NCBI GenBank assembly: GCA_021732845.1
Contig: JAKFUF010000023.1
Span: 62,001-126,000, forward strand
Source of the DNA: Planctomycetaceae bacterium
Lineage (GTDB): Bacteria > Planctomycetota > Planctomycetia > Planctomycetales > Planctomycetaceae
Length of the DNA stretch: 64,000 nt
Direction: 5' to 3'
Part shown: piece after piece, positions 27,739 to 36,728 of the stretch
Layout: each line of letters starts with the position of its first letter
How positions within the stretch are numbered: the first letter of the stretch is position 1
Notes under the pieces: model-generated
Database searches by the model: none
Seen by the model: only the letters and a program-made list of their open reading frames with translations
Told to the model about the DNA's origin: nothing
Made by a program: the position numbers and the translations under genes

Positions 27739-29439
27739 GTGCATTTGCTTGATGAGGGTCTGGCGCAGCTACTGGCCAAGGGTAAGTCCCGTGGTCATGT
27801 CACGTTCCACGACGTGAATACATACCTCCCCGACGAAGGTGGGGATCCTTCGATGGTCGATCACCTCGTGCTCGCCCTCGAAGAAGAGCACATGAAGCTG
27901 ATCGATGTGCCTGATCAGGCCCCAGTGTCGAAGAAGAAGGAAACGATTGATCCCGAAGTCCGGCACGCCCAGGCAGTCGTGCAGGAATCGGTCTCGGTAC
28001 TGTCATCCCGCGACCCGGTCCGCATGTACCTGTCGCAGATGGGTGATATTCCTCTGCTGTCCCGCGAGCGGGAAATCTTCCTGGCAAAGCAGATTGAGGT
28101 CTCCCGCAAGCGTTTCCGCCGCAATGTGATGGAAAACGACTTTGCTCAGCAGGAAACCGTCGACATCCTGGAAAAGGTGGCTGCCGGCGAGCTGCCCTTT
28201 GAACGCACGTTGCGGACCTCGGAAACCGAGAATGTCCGCAAAGAGCAGATCATGGGGCGGATGCAGCACAATCTGAAGACGGTCAAACACCTGATGAGTC
28301 AGAATCCGGAGGATTTCCACCGGATGATTGACCCGAAAACGCCACCCGCGGAAAAAGAAGCGGCTCGGCATCGCATGGAAACACGCCGCCGGAAGACGGC
28401 CACACTGCTGGAAGAATTGAGCCTGCGGACGCAGCGCCTCCAGCCGATCATGAAACGTGTCGCCAGCATCCAGAAGCGGATGGAAGAACTCGAACAGCAG
28501 ATTGTCTCCCTCCGCCGCCACAAGTCCCGCGCTGACGAACTGCACCGCGCCGAGCGGGAACTGCAGGAATTCGTGGAGAAGACGCTGGAAACCCCGGCCA
28601 CGATGAAGGCCCGCGTCCGCGAGACGAAGGCCCGCTTCGCGATTTGGACCGAAGCCAAGCAGCAGCTGTCTGGCGGCAACCTGCGGCTGGTCGTGTCGAT
28701 CGCCAAGAAGTACCGCAACCGCGGCCTGTCATTCCTGGACCTGATTCAGGAAGGCAACGCCGGTCTGATGCGCGGCGTTGAAAAATACGAATATCGCCGG
28801 GGCTACAAGTTCAGCACCTACGCCACATGGTGGATTCGCCAGGCGATCACCCGGGCGGTGGCCGATCATGCCCGGACGATCCGCATCCCGGTCCACATGT
28901 TCCAAAGCATCTCGACCATGAAGGCCAAAAGCGAAGAGCTGCGGCAGAAGACTGGTCGCGAGCCGACGATGGAAGAACTCTCGGTGGCAGTTGGGCTCTC
29001 GCTGGAAGAAACCCAGCGGATCATGAAAACGTGGCGCCACCCGATCAGTCTCGACATCCCTGTCGGCGAAAGCGAAGACAGCAGCTTCGGCGATTTCCTC
29101 GAAGACAACTGCGAAAGCAGCCCGGCCGATTCGGCCATGCATCAGTTGCTTCGCGACAAGATTGACCAGGTGCTGAAGAGCCTGACGTACCGCGAACGTG
29201 AAATTATCAAGCTGCGTTATGGACTCGGCGACGGCTACAGCTACACGCTGGAAGAGACCGGACGCATCTTTAAGGTGACTCGCGAGCGAATTCGCCAGAT
29301 CGAATCCAAGGCTCTGCGCAAACTGCAGCACGCCACGCGCAGCACTCACCTGCGTGGATTCGTCGAATCCGGAGCGGACATCGAAGAAATCCCTGAGGAT
29401 GCGGAAGCTGAAGTTGTTGGCGTGGGTGCCGACGACTGA
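27739..29439 (+). CDS. rpoD: Primary RNA polymerase sigma-70 factor
   Basis: The GTG at 27739 follows AGGAG by 7 nt. The 566-aa protein has an N-terminal region 1.1-like part and region 1.2 ([20 protein letters not shown]). A ~170-aa non-conserved helical insertion follows. Region 2 ([37 protein letters not shown] and [18 protein letters not shown]) recognises the -10 element. Region 3 begins [10 protein letters not shown], and region 4 ([35 protein letters not shown]) recognises the -35 element. Regions 1.1 and 1.2 plus full regions 2-4 identify the housekeeping factor rather than an alternative one. A strong terminator follows. Confidence 0.95.
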   Translation: MHLLDEGLAQLLAKGKSRGHVTFHDVNTYLPDEGGDPSMVDHLVLALEEEHMKLIDVPDQAPVSKKKETIDPEVRHAQAVVQESVSVLSSRDPVRMYLSQMGDIPLLSREREIFLAKQIEVSRKRFRRNVMENDFAQQETVDILEKVAAGELPFERTLRTSETENVRKEQIMGRMQHNLKTVKHLMSQNPEDFHRMIDPKTPPAEKEAARHRMETRRRKTATLLEELSLRTQRLQPIMKRVASIQKRMEELEQQIVSLRRHKSRADELHRAERELQEFVEKTLETPATMKARVRETKARFAIWTEAKQQLSGGNLRLVVSIAKKYRNRGLSFLDLIQEGNAGLMRGVEKYEYRRGYKFSTYATWWIRQAITRAVADHARTIRIPVHMFQSISTMKAKSEELRQKTGREPTMEELSVAVGLSLEETQRIMKTWRHPISLDIPVGESEDSSFGDFLEDNCESSPADSAMHQLLRDKIDQVLKSLTYREREIIKLRYGLGDGYSYTLEETGRIFKVTRERIRQIESKALRKLQHATRSTHLRGFVESGADIEEIPEDAEAEVVGVGADD

Positions 29440-29470
29440 TTGCGGCCAAGACGGAGCTCGACCACTGATC

Positions 29471-29505
29471 ACACGGGGCTGTCAAATAGCCCCGTGTTTT
29501 CTTTT
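29471..29505 (+). terminator. Rho-independent terminator of rpoD
   Basis: ACACGGGGCT (29471-29480) pairs perfectly with AGCCCCGTGT (29488-29497) around a 7-nt loop, followed by TTTCTTTT. It starts 32 bp after the rpoD stop. The rest of the gap to 29740 holds nothing recognisable. Confidence 0.9.
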
Positions 29506-29740
29506 GGCCGCCGTCCTCCGCCTCTCCTGGAAGTCTCCAAGAGTTCAATGTTGCTGCAAGCCCCCGGTGACCACCAGAAGGCCGCCCAGCGCGGTCTCAG
29601 CGGCTTGGCGCGGCATTTTGCGTCGTATAGAAAATTGAACAATTGCGGGAACTTTTCTTTTGACCACGGTCTTACGGGCTTCATAAACTTGGGAAAAGAG
29701 GCGAATTAACCACCCGATTGCTCTTCGTCAGAAAGCCGAC

Positions 29741-30796
29741 ATGAAGCCGATTGCCGTCGCCGTGCTGCTGGTTGCCTGCGGGTCGATTGCTTGGGGATCT
29801 GTCGTTCATGGACAAGAGGCGGACAACATCGACATGCTGATCCAGGGGCTGCAACATCAGGCTCCAGGGGTGCGCAAGCGGGCACAGGTTGAACTGACGA
29901 AGAATGTCAAAGCCGCCGACCCCTTGCTGAATAAGATTCGCTCGGGCCGTCTGCCCGAAGTGTTGCCCGTGGCCTACGTGTTGTCGACCAAGGGCGATCT
30001 GGGTGCCACTGCGGGAGACAAGCTCGCGGAGATCATCCGCGACCCAGCCACCGAAAGCTGGCGCTGGGATGTGGCCGTGCAACTCCTCAGGAAGGTGGCC
30101 CCGGGGCAGTTGGAAGCCGTGCTCCCGGAACTCATCGCTGCCCTTTCCCGCGATGCTCTCCGGATCCACTCTTCCCTCATGGCACTCCAGGATCTGGGAG
30201 CCAAGGCGACCAACGCTCAACTGCCACTGCTGCACCTCATGGAACGCCCGCACGATCCGCTGTCAGGGGTACTGATCAACGCCCTGTGCGTCGAGACGCA
30301 GTCTGTGGCTTCGACTCAGCCACAATGGCTCTACGACGACCTGCTGATTCTGGAAACGTTGAAGAAAGTTGGCGCGACCGATGAGATGCTGCTGCCCCGA
30401 TTGACTCGCCTGGCGAATTACGAGCACCGCAGTGTCCGCCTGCATGCGGCCCTGCAGTTGAGCCGTCTGGGCAAGGACGGGCAGCTCATTGCGGAGAAGA
30501 CGTTGATCCAACTCCTGAATGATGACCATGAAGGCATTCGCGAAGAGACCCTCAAGGGCCTCCGTCGGCTGAAAACCACTTCATCCGAAGCGGTCGCTGC
30601 CCTGATTCCGATGCTTTCGCGTCCGGAAGCCAGCGTCCGCCGGGCTGCGGTCTTCGTTCTGACGGACATGGGACCGGCGGCGAAGGACGCACTGCCTGCT
30701 CTGGAGCGGGCGACAGGTTTCCAAAACCTGATTGATCCCAACAGCGGCGACGCCCAACTCTACGACGCTGCCGTCAAGAGCGTGCAGGGGAAGTAG
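29741..30796 (+). CDS. Secreted HEAT-repeat protein
   Basis: The 351-aa protein starts with a signal peptide (MKPIAVAVLLVACGSIAWGS, cleavage probably after VVHGQ). The mature part is made of HEAT/PBS-like helical repeats, visible as GLQHQAPGVRKRAQVEL, YEHRSVRLHAALQLSRLGKD, DDHEGIREETLKGLRRLK and RPEASVRRAAVFVLTDMG. Such repeats form a curved scaffold for protein binding in the periplasm. No enzymatic motif was seen. Many planctomycete genomes carry such proteins, but a specific partner cannot be named from here. Confidence 0.85.
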   Translation: MKPIAVAVLLVACGSIAWGSVVHGQEADNIDMLIQGLQHQAPGVRKRAQVELTKNVKAADPLLNKIRSGRLPEVLPVAYVLSTKGDLGATAGDKLAEIIRDPATESWRWDVAVQLLRKVAPGQLEAVLPELIAALSRDALRIHSSLMALQDLGAKATNAQLPLLHLMERPHDPLSGVLINALCVETQSVASTQPQWLYDDLLILETLKKVGATDEMLLPRLTRLANYEHRSVRLHAALQLSRLGKDGQLIAEKTLIQLLNDDHEGIREETLKGLRRLKTTSSEAVAALIPMLSRPEASVRRAAVFVLTDMGPAAKDALPALERATGFQNLIDPNSGDAQLYDAAVKSVQGK

Positions 30797-30896
30797 TCAG
30801 GCCGATTCAGCCAGCCGATAAATAACGTCCTCCGGCTGATGTTCGGCTGGAATGCTGCGTCGGTCCGTGGCTCCGATTCCACGACAAGCAGCGCGT

Positions 30897-30924
30897 CCGG
30901 TGAATCTCCCAGGGGATTCACCGG
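30897..30924 (+). terminator. Candidate terminator hairpin after the HEAT gene
   Basis: CCGGTGAATC (30897-30906) pairs perfectly with GATTCACCGG (30915-30924) around an 8-nt loop. The following sequence is moderately T-rich (GGCTTTGATGGTTTT). The rest of the 338-bp gap (30797-31134) shows no gene. Confidence 0.5.
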
Positions 30925-31134
30925 AGGGCTTTGATGGTTTTCGGCTGTCGCGGCAAAAACCGCGCAACTTCAAAATTGACCCGTCGGGTTACCACTGAGT
31001 GACGGCACTTCTCAGATCGAGAAACTGGCCAGCCATGGTCGAATCGCCTGTGAACGTTGGCATGCCGCCCACTGCGGGATATGATCTTATCAAACGTACC
31101 CCATATGTCCTGCCATGTGTCGCGGAGTTCCTGA

Positions 31135-32421
31135 ATGTCTCAACCCACCACCGAAAACCCCAACCGCCGCGACTTTCTGCGTGGCTCAGCCGCAGTCGCC
31201 GCCGCGGGCGTGCTCGCCAGCCAGTACACGATCGCCCACGGTGCGTTTGCCCAAGGCAGTGACATTCTGAAAGTCGGTCTGGTGGGCTGCGGTGGACGCG
31301 GTTCGGGAGCAGCGGTGCAGGCGCTGAGCGCGGACCCGGGTGCGCGGCTCACCGCCATGGGCGATGCCTTCGCCGACCGCCTCGACGCCAGCCTCAAGAA
31401 CCTCAAGGAAACCGAAGTCGGCGACAAGGTCACCGTCGACCCCAGCATGCAGTTCATCGGCTTCGATGCCTACAAGCAGGTCATCGACAATGTCGACGTG
31501 GTGCTGCTCACTTCGCCGCCCGTGTTCCGTCCGGCGCAGCTTGCCTACGCAGTGGACCAGGGGAAACACATCTTCTGCGAAAAGCCGATCGCCGTGGATG
31601 CCCCCGGCGTGCGGCAGGTGTTCGCCATCAGCAACAAGGCCAAGGAAAAGAAGCTCTCGTTGGTTTCCGGTCTCTGCTGGCGGTACGACCATGGCATGCG
31701 GGCCACCTTCGAAAAGATCAAGGAGGGCGCGATCGGCGATGTCCGGCTTGTCCAGGCCACCTACAACACGTCGACGCTGAAAAAATTCCCGCGGCAGACC
31801 GGCTGGAGCGAGATGGAGTTCCAGCTCCGCAACTGGCAGCACTTCCACTGGTTGTCGGGCGATCACAACGTCGAACAGCATGTCCACAGCATCGACAAAG
31901 TCCTCTGGGCCATGCAGGACCAGGTTCCCGTGCGCTGCACGGGCACAGGCGGTCGCCAGGCGCGGACGGGCGAGGAATCGGGCAACGTGTTCGACCACTT
32001 CAGCGTGGTTTACGAGTTCGAGAACGGCGTGAAGGCGTTCACCTCCTGCCGCCAGATGGACGGCTGCGACGGCGATGTCTCCGACCATGTCTGGGGCAGC
32101 AAGGGTTACTGCGACATCTTCAAGCATCTCACCAAGGGTGAGACGAACTGGAAGTTCAACGGTGACAAGGGGAACATGTACCAGACGGAGCACAACGAGC
32201 TGTTCAAGAGCATCCGCACCGGACAGCCGATCAACAACGGCGACTACATGACCAAGAGCACCATGATGGCGATCATGGGCCGCATGTCCGCGTACACCGG
32301 CAAGATGCTCACCTGGGATCAGGCCCTCAACTCCAAGGAAAACCTGACCCCGGAAAAGTGGGAGTTTGGTCCCGGCCGCGAACCAGTCATCGCCACGCCC
32401 GGCGTGACGCGCTTCGTGTGA
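31135..32421 (+). CDS. Gfo/Idh/MocA-family oxidoreductase with Tat signal
   Basis: The ATG at 31135 follows GGAG. The protein (428 aa) begins with a twin-arginine signal (NPNRRDFLRGSAAVAAAG), so it is exported folded with its NAD(P) cofactor. The Rossmann fold starts ILKVGLVGCGGRGSGAA. The dinucleotide-domain signature CEKPIAVD and the C-terminal oxidoreductase domain (HWLSGDHNVEQHVHSIDKVL) fit the family, with H and D candidates for substrate binding. Members oxidise or epimerise sugars and inositols. Exported members are widespread in planctomycetes and are thought to act on polysaccharide-derived sugars. The substrate is unknown. It is followed by a strong terminator. Confidence 0.94.
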   Translation: MSQPTTENPNRRDFLRGSAAVAAAGVLASQYTIAHGAFAQGSDILKVGLVGCGGRGSGAAVQALSADPGARLTAMGDAFADRLDASLKNLKETEVGDKVTVDPSMQFIGFDAYKQVIDNVDVVLLTSPPVFRPAQLAYAVDQGKHIFCEKPIAVDAPGVRQVFAISNKAKEKKLSLVSGLCWRYDHGMRATFEKIKEGAIGDVRLVQATYNTSTLKKFPRQTGWSEMEFQLRNWQHFHWLSGDHNVEQHVHSIDKVLWAMQDQVPVRCTGTGGRQARTGEESGNVFDHFSVVYEFENGVKAFTSCRQMDGCDGDVSDHVWGSKGYCDIFKHLTKGETNWKFNGDKGNMYQTEHNELFKSIRTGQPINNGDYMTKSTMMAIMGRMSAYTGKMLTWDQALNSKENLTPEKWEFGPGREPVIATPGVTRFV

Positions 32422-32444
32422 AATAAGCTCTTTGCTGCCCCATT

Positions 32445-32470
32445 CACGGCCCGCCAATTGGCGGGCCGTG
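32445..32470 (+). terminator. Hairpin terminator after the oxidoreductase gene
   Basis: CACGGCCCGCC (32445-32455) pairs perfectly with GGCGGGCCGTG (32460-32470) around an AATT loop, 24 bp after the stop codon. It is followed by TTGCTTT. Confidence 0.8.
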
Positions 32471-32513
32471 TTGCTTTGGCCCCGCCAGTCATGTCGCGTC
32501 CCGCAACCAGTCC

Positions 32514-32546
32514 TTGGTCATTAATTCATTGGTCATTGGGTCATTG
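32514..32546. repeat. CAATGACC-type repeat, inverted copy
   Basis: TTGGTCATTAATTCATTGG continued by TCATTGGGTCATTG is the reverse complement of the repeats at 12340-12372 and 15293-15320. Here it is purely intergenic. The stretch from 32547 to about 32830 holds no recognisable gene. Confidence 0.65.
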
Positions 32547-32831
32547 TTTTCCGCCCTCGGAAGGTGCCTCAAGTGACTTCTTGTAACCCTTACAAAGCGA
32601 ATGAAAAATTGCCAAACAGCGATTGACGATTTCTCAAGAATCACGAGAATGCCGCCGCGTTGAACGAATCACCTCTCGCAGCCAACCCCAAACCAGCACA
32701 TCTCACCGCGGCCTTCAGCCCACCTGCCAGCCCACCGGCGAATGGACTCGTCCGGCCTGACAGTTTCCACCTTGGATTGTGAAGTCCGCGGTCACCCAGC
32801 GGCGGCGCACGGACGCCAACCGCCGCTGTTT

Positions 32832-33100
32832 CTTATTGCAGGAAATCATCACACCTGTCGTGGAGCGGCGACAAGTCGCTTCTTCGCTCCACTATCGGTG
32901 TGACGATTTCCTGCGAGGTTCTTATTGCGAAAATCTGTCACACCTGTCGTGGAGCGGCGACAAGTCGCTTTCTCGCTCTACTATCGGTGTGACAGATTCT
33001 CGCGAGGTTTTAATTGCAATAATCCGACACACACCTGTCGTGGAGCGGCGACAAGTCGCTCTCTCGCTCCACCATCGGCGTGCTGAATTATTGCGATATT
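32832..33100. repeat. Array of three ~90-bp nested hairpin units upstream of murE
   Basis: Three direct copies of a core starting ACACCTGTCGTGGAGCGGCG lie at 32851, 32940 and 33031 (spacing 89 and 91 bp). Each core contains nested complementary blocks (TGGAGCG with CGCTCCA; GCGA with TCGC). Each is enclosed by its own outer arms: 32838-32855 with 32897-32914, 32927-32944 with 32986-33003, and about 33014-33035 with 33077-33096. Outer arms differ in sequence between units, yet pair within each unit (17 of 18 positions in units 1 and 2; 8 consecutive bp GCAATAAT/ATTATTGC plus more in unit 3). Linkers share CTTATTGC/TAATTGC and GCGAGGTT. It ends ~100 bp before murE. Confidence 0.85.
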
Positions 33101-33203
33101 TTCACCACAAAAGCACTCACTTCGAGCAGTCGGCATTGAATACATCAGAGCAAACCTCTGACACTGCGATGCCCGACATTCCATCCACATCCTGAGCCAC
33201 GTT

Positions 33204-34721
33204 ATGAGTCGGTGGGTTCCCCACGTTCCGGCCGCGGTCAGCCTGCGGCGATTGTTCCCCTCGGCCAGCTTTGTTGGCTGCGGAGACATCGTCGCCCTGC
33301 ACGCGACAGACCGCAGCGGCGACTGTCGGCCACAGTCTCTGTTCGCGGTCATCCGGGGGCCACGGCATGACGGTCACAACTACATCGCCGAGGCGATCAG
33401 CCACGGGGCGAAGGCCCTCCTGGTCGACCGCCCGCAGCCCAATGTCAATGTCCTGCAGTGCATCGTGCCCGATGTGCGGCGGGCCTATGCCGAAGTTTGT
33501 GCAGCGATCATGTCGCACCCCTGCCGCCAGTTGGCGCTGGCGGGTGTGACCGGAACCAACGGCAAGACAACCACAACCTGGCTCATCCGTTCGATCCTGC
33601 AGGCCGCCGGCCAGCAGACCGGACTGTTGGGGACCATTGAATACCATGACGGAAAGAAGGGTGAAGCAGCGGCGTTGACCACTCCCGACAGCCGTTCCTT
33701 TTCGGACTGGCTGCGGCGGATGGTGGTGCAGGGCACGACGCATGCCGCAATGGAGCTTTCGAGCCACTCGCTGGATCAAAGGCGGACGGCGGGCACCCTG
33801 CTCGACGCCGCGGTGATCACCAACATCACACAAGACCACTTCGACTATCACGGAACCTACGAGAACTACCGCCGCTCCAAGCTGCGGATCTTTGATTACC
33901 TGAAGCCGGCCGGGATGGCGATCGTCAACGCCGACGATCCGGGCAGCCGCTCCTGCATGGAAGACGCGCCCAAGCGGGTGCTGTCGTTCGGCATGGATGA
34001 GCCCGCCGACGTTCAGGCGATGATTCAGGACGTGACGCTGGAAGGAAGCCGGTTTCGCCTGCGGATTGGCGTGGAATCCTGCGACGTGCAGACCCACCTG
34101 ATCGGCCGGCACAACATATCGAACTGCCTGGCGGCTGCCGCCGTCGCCGCGCATCTGGATGTTTCACTGGCGGAGATTGCTGAAGGCATCGAATCTCTCA
34201 CCCGTGTTCCCGGTCGCATGGATGCGGTCGGCCACGGGTCCTGCGGGACGGTTTTCATCGACTTCGCGCACACTCCGGACGCTCTCAACCGGGCTGTGCA
34301 GACCTTGAAGTCGCTGACAACCGGCAGGGTGTTCTGTGTCTTTGGCGCGGGTGGTGACCGGGACAAGACGAAACGCCCGTTGATGGGGAAGGCGGCCAGC
34401 GCCGCGGATGTCGTGGTGGTCACCAGCGACAATCCGCGGTCGGAAGACCCCGCCGAAATCGCCCGTGAAATTGTCGCGGGCTGCAACGAATGGCAGTCTC
34501 AACTGCCACGCGTGGAACTCGACCGCCGAGCGGCCATCCAGTGGGCGCTCAGTAATGCTCGCCCCGGGGACGCGGTGCTGATCGCCGGGAAGGGACACGA
34601 AACTGAACAGATCTGTGGAACCACAAGAACTCACTTCGACGACCGCGAGGTCGTGGAAGATTTTCTCAAGAGCCGTTCGATCATCTCGGCCCCACATGGG
34701 TTTCGCCGGGTGCATGCGTAG
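33204..34721 (+). CDS. murE: UDP-N-acetylmuramoyl-tripeptide synthetase, meso-DAP type
   Basis: MurE adds the third residue to the peptidoglycan stem peptide in the cytoplasm. The 505-aa protein has the ATP-binding GVTGTNGKTTTTW at about residue 113. It has Mur-ligase features TTPDS and HSLDQ-like ELSSHSLDQRR, and the carbamylated-lysine region NITQDHFDYHGTYENYRRSK. The specificity motif D409-N-P-R412 in TSDNPRSEDP selects meso-diaminopimelate over lysine. This supports a DAP-type peptidoglycan in the organism. The gene is followed after 218 bp by murF but is not in a full dcw cluster. The ATG at 33204 has only a weak ribosome-binding site. Confidence 0.96.
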   Translation: MSRWVPHVPAAVSLRRLFPSASFVGCGDIVALHATDRSGDCRPQSLFAVIRGPRHDGHNYIAEAISHGAKALLVDRPQPNVNVLQCIVPDVRRAYAEVCAAIMSHPCRQLALAGVTGTNGKTTTTWLIRSILQAAGQQTGLLGTIEYHDGKKGEAAALTTPDSRSFSDWLRRMVVQGTTHAAMELSSHSLDQRRTAGTLLDAAVITNITQDHFDYHGTYENYRRSKLRIFDYLKPAGMAIVNADDPGSRSCMEDAPKRVLSFGMDEPADVQAMIQDVTLEGSRFRLRIGVESCDVQTHLIGRHNISNCLAAAAVAAHLDVSLAEIAEGIESLTRVPGRMDAVGHGSCGTVFIDFAHTPDALNRAVQTLKSLTTGRVFCVFGAGGDRDKTKRPLMGKAASAADVVVVTSDNPRSEDPAEIAREIVAGCNEWQSQLPRVELDRRAAIQWALSNARPGDAVLIAGKGHETEQICGTTRTHFDDREVVEDFLKSRSIISAPHGFRRVHA

Positions 34722-34753
34722 AAGATCTCAAATGTGACGTGTCCGACAAAAGC

Positions 34754-34864
34754 CAATTTCAAATCTCAAATTTCAAATTTCACAGTGACGTTCGGCAAGC
34801 CTGCTCAGGGTGATGACCGGTCGCACCGTCAAATCGAAAATCACCAATCGAAAATCGAAAATTG
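34754..34864. repeat. AT-rich short repeats between murE and murF
   Basis: Two short simple-repeat blocks. At 34754-34782 the motif TTTCAAAT/CTCAAATT is repeated, and at 34831-34864 the motif AATCGAAA is repeated (AATCGAAAATCGAAAATTG). Both stand out as AT-rich in a GC-rich genome. The frames through them do not encode anything recognisable. Confidence 0.65.
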
Positions 34865-34939
34865 ACTCCGCCCGGCAACGTGCCCGGCCAGAAGATCACC
34901 GACGAACCATAACCTTTCGCCTCCGGCGCGGATCTCGCG

Positions 34940-36397
34940 ATGGAACCGGTCCACATCTTTGATCTGTTGGAAGCCACGCGTGGACAGGCCAGCGGCCTGG
35001 ACACCGAGGCTCAATTTTCGCGGGTCTGCACCGACTCCCGCGAACTCCGGCAGGGAGATGTGTTCTGGGCTCTGGAAGGCAAAAACTACGATGGACATGA
35101 TTTTGCCGCCGACGCGCTGCGCAAGGGCGCGGCGTTTTGTGTGGTGAGCCACGCGAAGACGGACAAGGTTCGTGGCCCGAAGGTGGCGGTGGACTCGACG
35201 CTGGCGGCACTGGGCGACCTGGCCCGCTGGTACCGGCATCACCGCGAGTCGCTGGTGATCGGCGTGACCGGCAGCGTGGGCAAGACCACGACCAAGGAAA
35301 TGATTCACGCGGCCCTGTCGGCGACGCACCACGGGGTTCGCAGCGAAAGAAGTTTCAACAATGACCTGGGTCTGCCGCTGAGCCTGCTGGGGCTGGAGGC
35401 CGACCATGAGTATGGCGTGTTTGAACTGGGTGCCTCGAAGATCGGCGACATCCGCAGCCTGTGTGAGATCGCCTGTCCGGAAGTCGGTGTGATCCCCCGC
35501 GTGGGAATCTCGCACCTCGCCAGTTTCGGCAGCCTCGACAACATCTATCAAGCCAAGGGTGAACTGTTGGAATCGCTGCCGCCGCACGGGTTCGCGGTGC
35601 TTGGCGGCGACGACGAACGCATGCGGCAGATGGCGCAGCGGGCGCTGTGTACCTCGATCCTGGTGGGTGAAAAGCAGGGCAGCCAGCTTCGGGCCACCGA
35701 GGTTGAGGTGACCGCCCAGCGGCTGCGGTTTGTCGCCGATCGTAAAAAGTTTGAGATTCCGGGTGCCAGCCGGCAGCACCTCACCGCCGCCCTGTGTGCC
35801 ATTGCCGTGGCGAAAGAAATCGGAGTCGAAATTCCGTCGATCATGGCCGGCCTGCAGAAATTCACCGTTCCGCCGGGACGCGGACGGATTGAAGCCTGCG
35901 GGTCCTGGACGCTGATTGATGACACGTACAACGCCAACCCGACGTCGATGCAGGCCGCCTGCCTGTCACTGGCCGAGTGGAAGGCTGACGGACCAAAAGT
36001 GTTTGTGACGGGGGACATGCTGGAACTGGGGCCGGACTCAGAGCGGTATCACGCCGAACTGGGGGCGCTGGCCGCCAGCCAGAAGGTCGACCATCTGCTG
36101 GCGTTCGGGCCACATGCCCGGAATGTCGCCCAGGGGGCGATCGCCGGCGGACTCTCGCCACACAGAATCGCCGAATGCACCGATCTTTCCATCCTGCAAC
36201 TGGCCCTGGAGTGCGTCCTGGAGCCGGGTGCCGTGATCACCGTCAAGGGGTCGCGGGGCATGCGGATGGAACGGGTCGTCGATTGGTTGAAACAGCAGCC
36301 GCAGCAAGGTCATGAAGTCATTCCCCCTCCCCATTCTGCCGGAAGAGCCGGAAGCGGCTCTGGCGGAAAGAACCCGGGCCGGAGGGCAGTCGCCTAG
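34940..36397 (+). CDS. murF: UDP-N-acetylmuramoyl-tripeptide--D-alanyl-D-alanine ligase
   Basis: MurF joins D-Ala-D-Ala to the UDP-MurNAc-tripeptide, the last cytoplasmic step of stem-peptide synthesis. The 485-aa protein has the N-terminal uridine-binding domain (CTDSRELRQGDVFWALEG) and ATP loop VIGVTGSVGKTTTKEM. The characteristic SFNNDLGLPLSLLGL, the EYGVFELGASKIGDI strand and the DDTYNANPTSM motif are also present. The C-terminal domain includes VFVTGDMLELG and ITVKGSRGMRMERVV. The last ~30 residues (Gly/Ser/Pro-rich) are an extra tail. It pairs with murE upstream; mraY, murD and ftsW are not in the window. Confidence 0.96.
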   Translation: MEPVHIFDLLEATRGQASGLDTEAQFSRVCTDSRELRQGDVFWALEGKNYDGHDFAADALRKGAAFCVVSHAKTDKVRGPKVAVDSTLAALGDLARWYRHHRESLVIGVTGSVGKTTTKEMIHAALSATHHGVRSERSFNNDLGLPLSLLGLEADHEYGVFELGASKIGDIRSLCEIACPEVGVIPRVGISHLASFGSLDNIYQAKGELLESLPPHGFAVLGGDDERMRQMAQRALCTSILVGEKQGSQLRATEVEVTAQRLRFVADRKKFEIPGASRQHLTAALCAIAVAKEIGVEIPSIMAGLQKFTVPPGRGRIEACGSWTLIDDTYNANPTSMQAACLSLAEWKADGPKVFVTGDMLELGPDSERYHAELGALAASQKVDHLLAFGPHARNVAQGAIAGGLSPHRIAECTDLSILQLALECVLEPGAVITVKGSRGMRMERVVDWLKQQPQQGHEVIPPPHSAGRAGSGSGGKNPGRRAVA

Positions 36398-36537
36398 CGT
36401 TTGAGTTCTACTGCGTGTCCCCAGGATTTGCGGGAATCCCAAGGCACTTACGGGCAACCGTCAGAAGCAACTACGGTATTTGGTTGTGGTTTCTGGGTCA
36501 ATCACTCCGAATATCGCTTCGCGGTAGAACTCTTTTG

Positions 36538-36579
36538 CCGGACGCTGGAGTTTCGACTCCAGCGTCCGGAGATTTTTTT
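36538..36579 (+). terminator. Strong UUCG-loop rho-independent terminator
   Basis: CCGGACGCTGGAGT (36538-36551) pairs perfectly with ACTCCAGCGTCCGG (36556-36569) around a TTCG tetraloop, followed by AGATTTTTTT. It lies 140 bp after the murF stop and should insulate the murE-murF transcript from the next gene. The rest of the gap 36398-36728 shows nothing else. Confidence 0.93.
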
Positions 36580-36728
36580 AACGACGTGCGCGATCGAAAA
36601 AGCGCTGTTGGAAGGTTTCACCAGACTGGGTAGGATTCGCCGGTTTTTTGGCGAACTTCGTGCTTGGCATGGTTGGATGACAGTTGGTGGAGACGTGGTT
36701 CGTGGACTTACTCTCCGGGGATTTGATC

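Noticed and set aside
32838-33096. CRISPR array
   Set aside because: Units are ~90 bp, palindromic throughout and lack unique spacers of regular size; no cas genes are nearby.
32779-33195. Open frame of 138 codons across the hairpin array
   Set aside because: Its sequence is only the translation of the three repeat units and shows no protein-like pattern.
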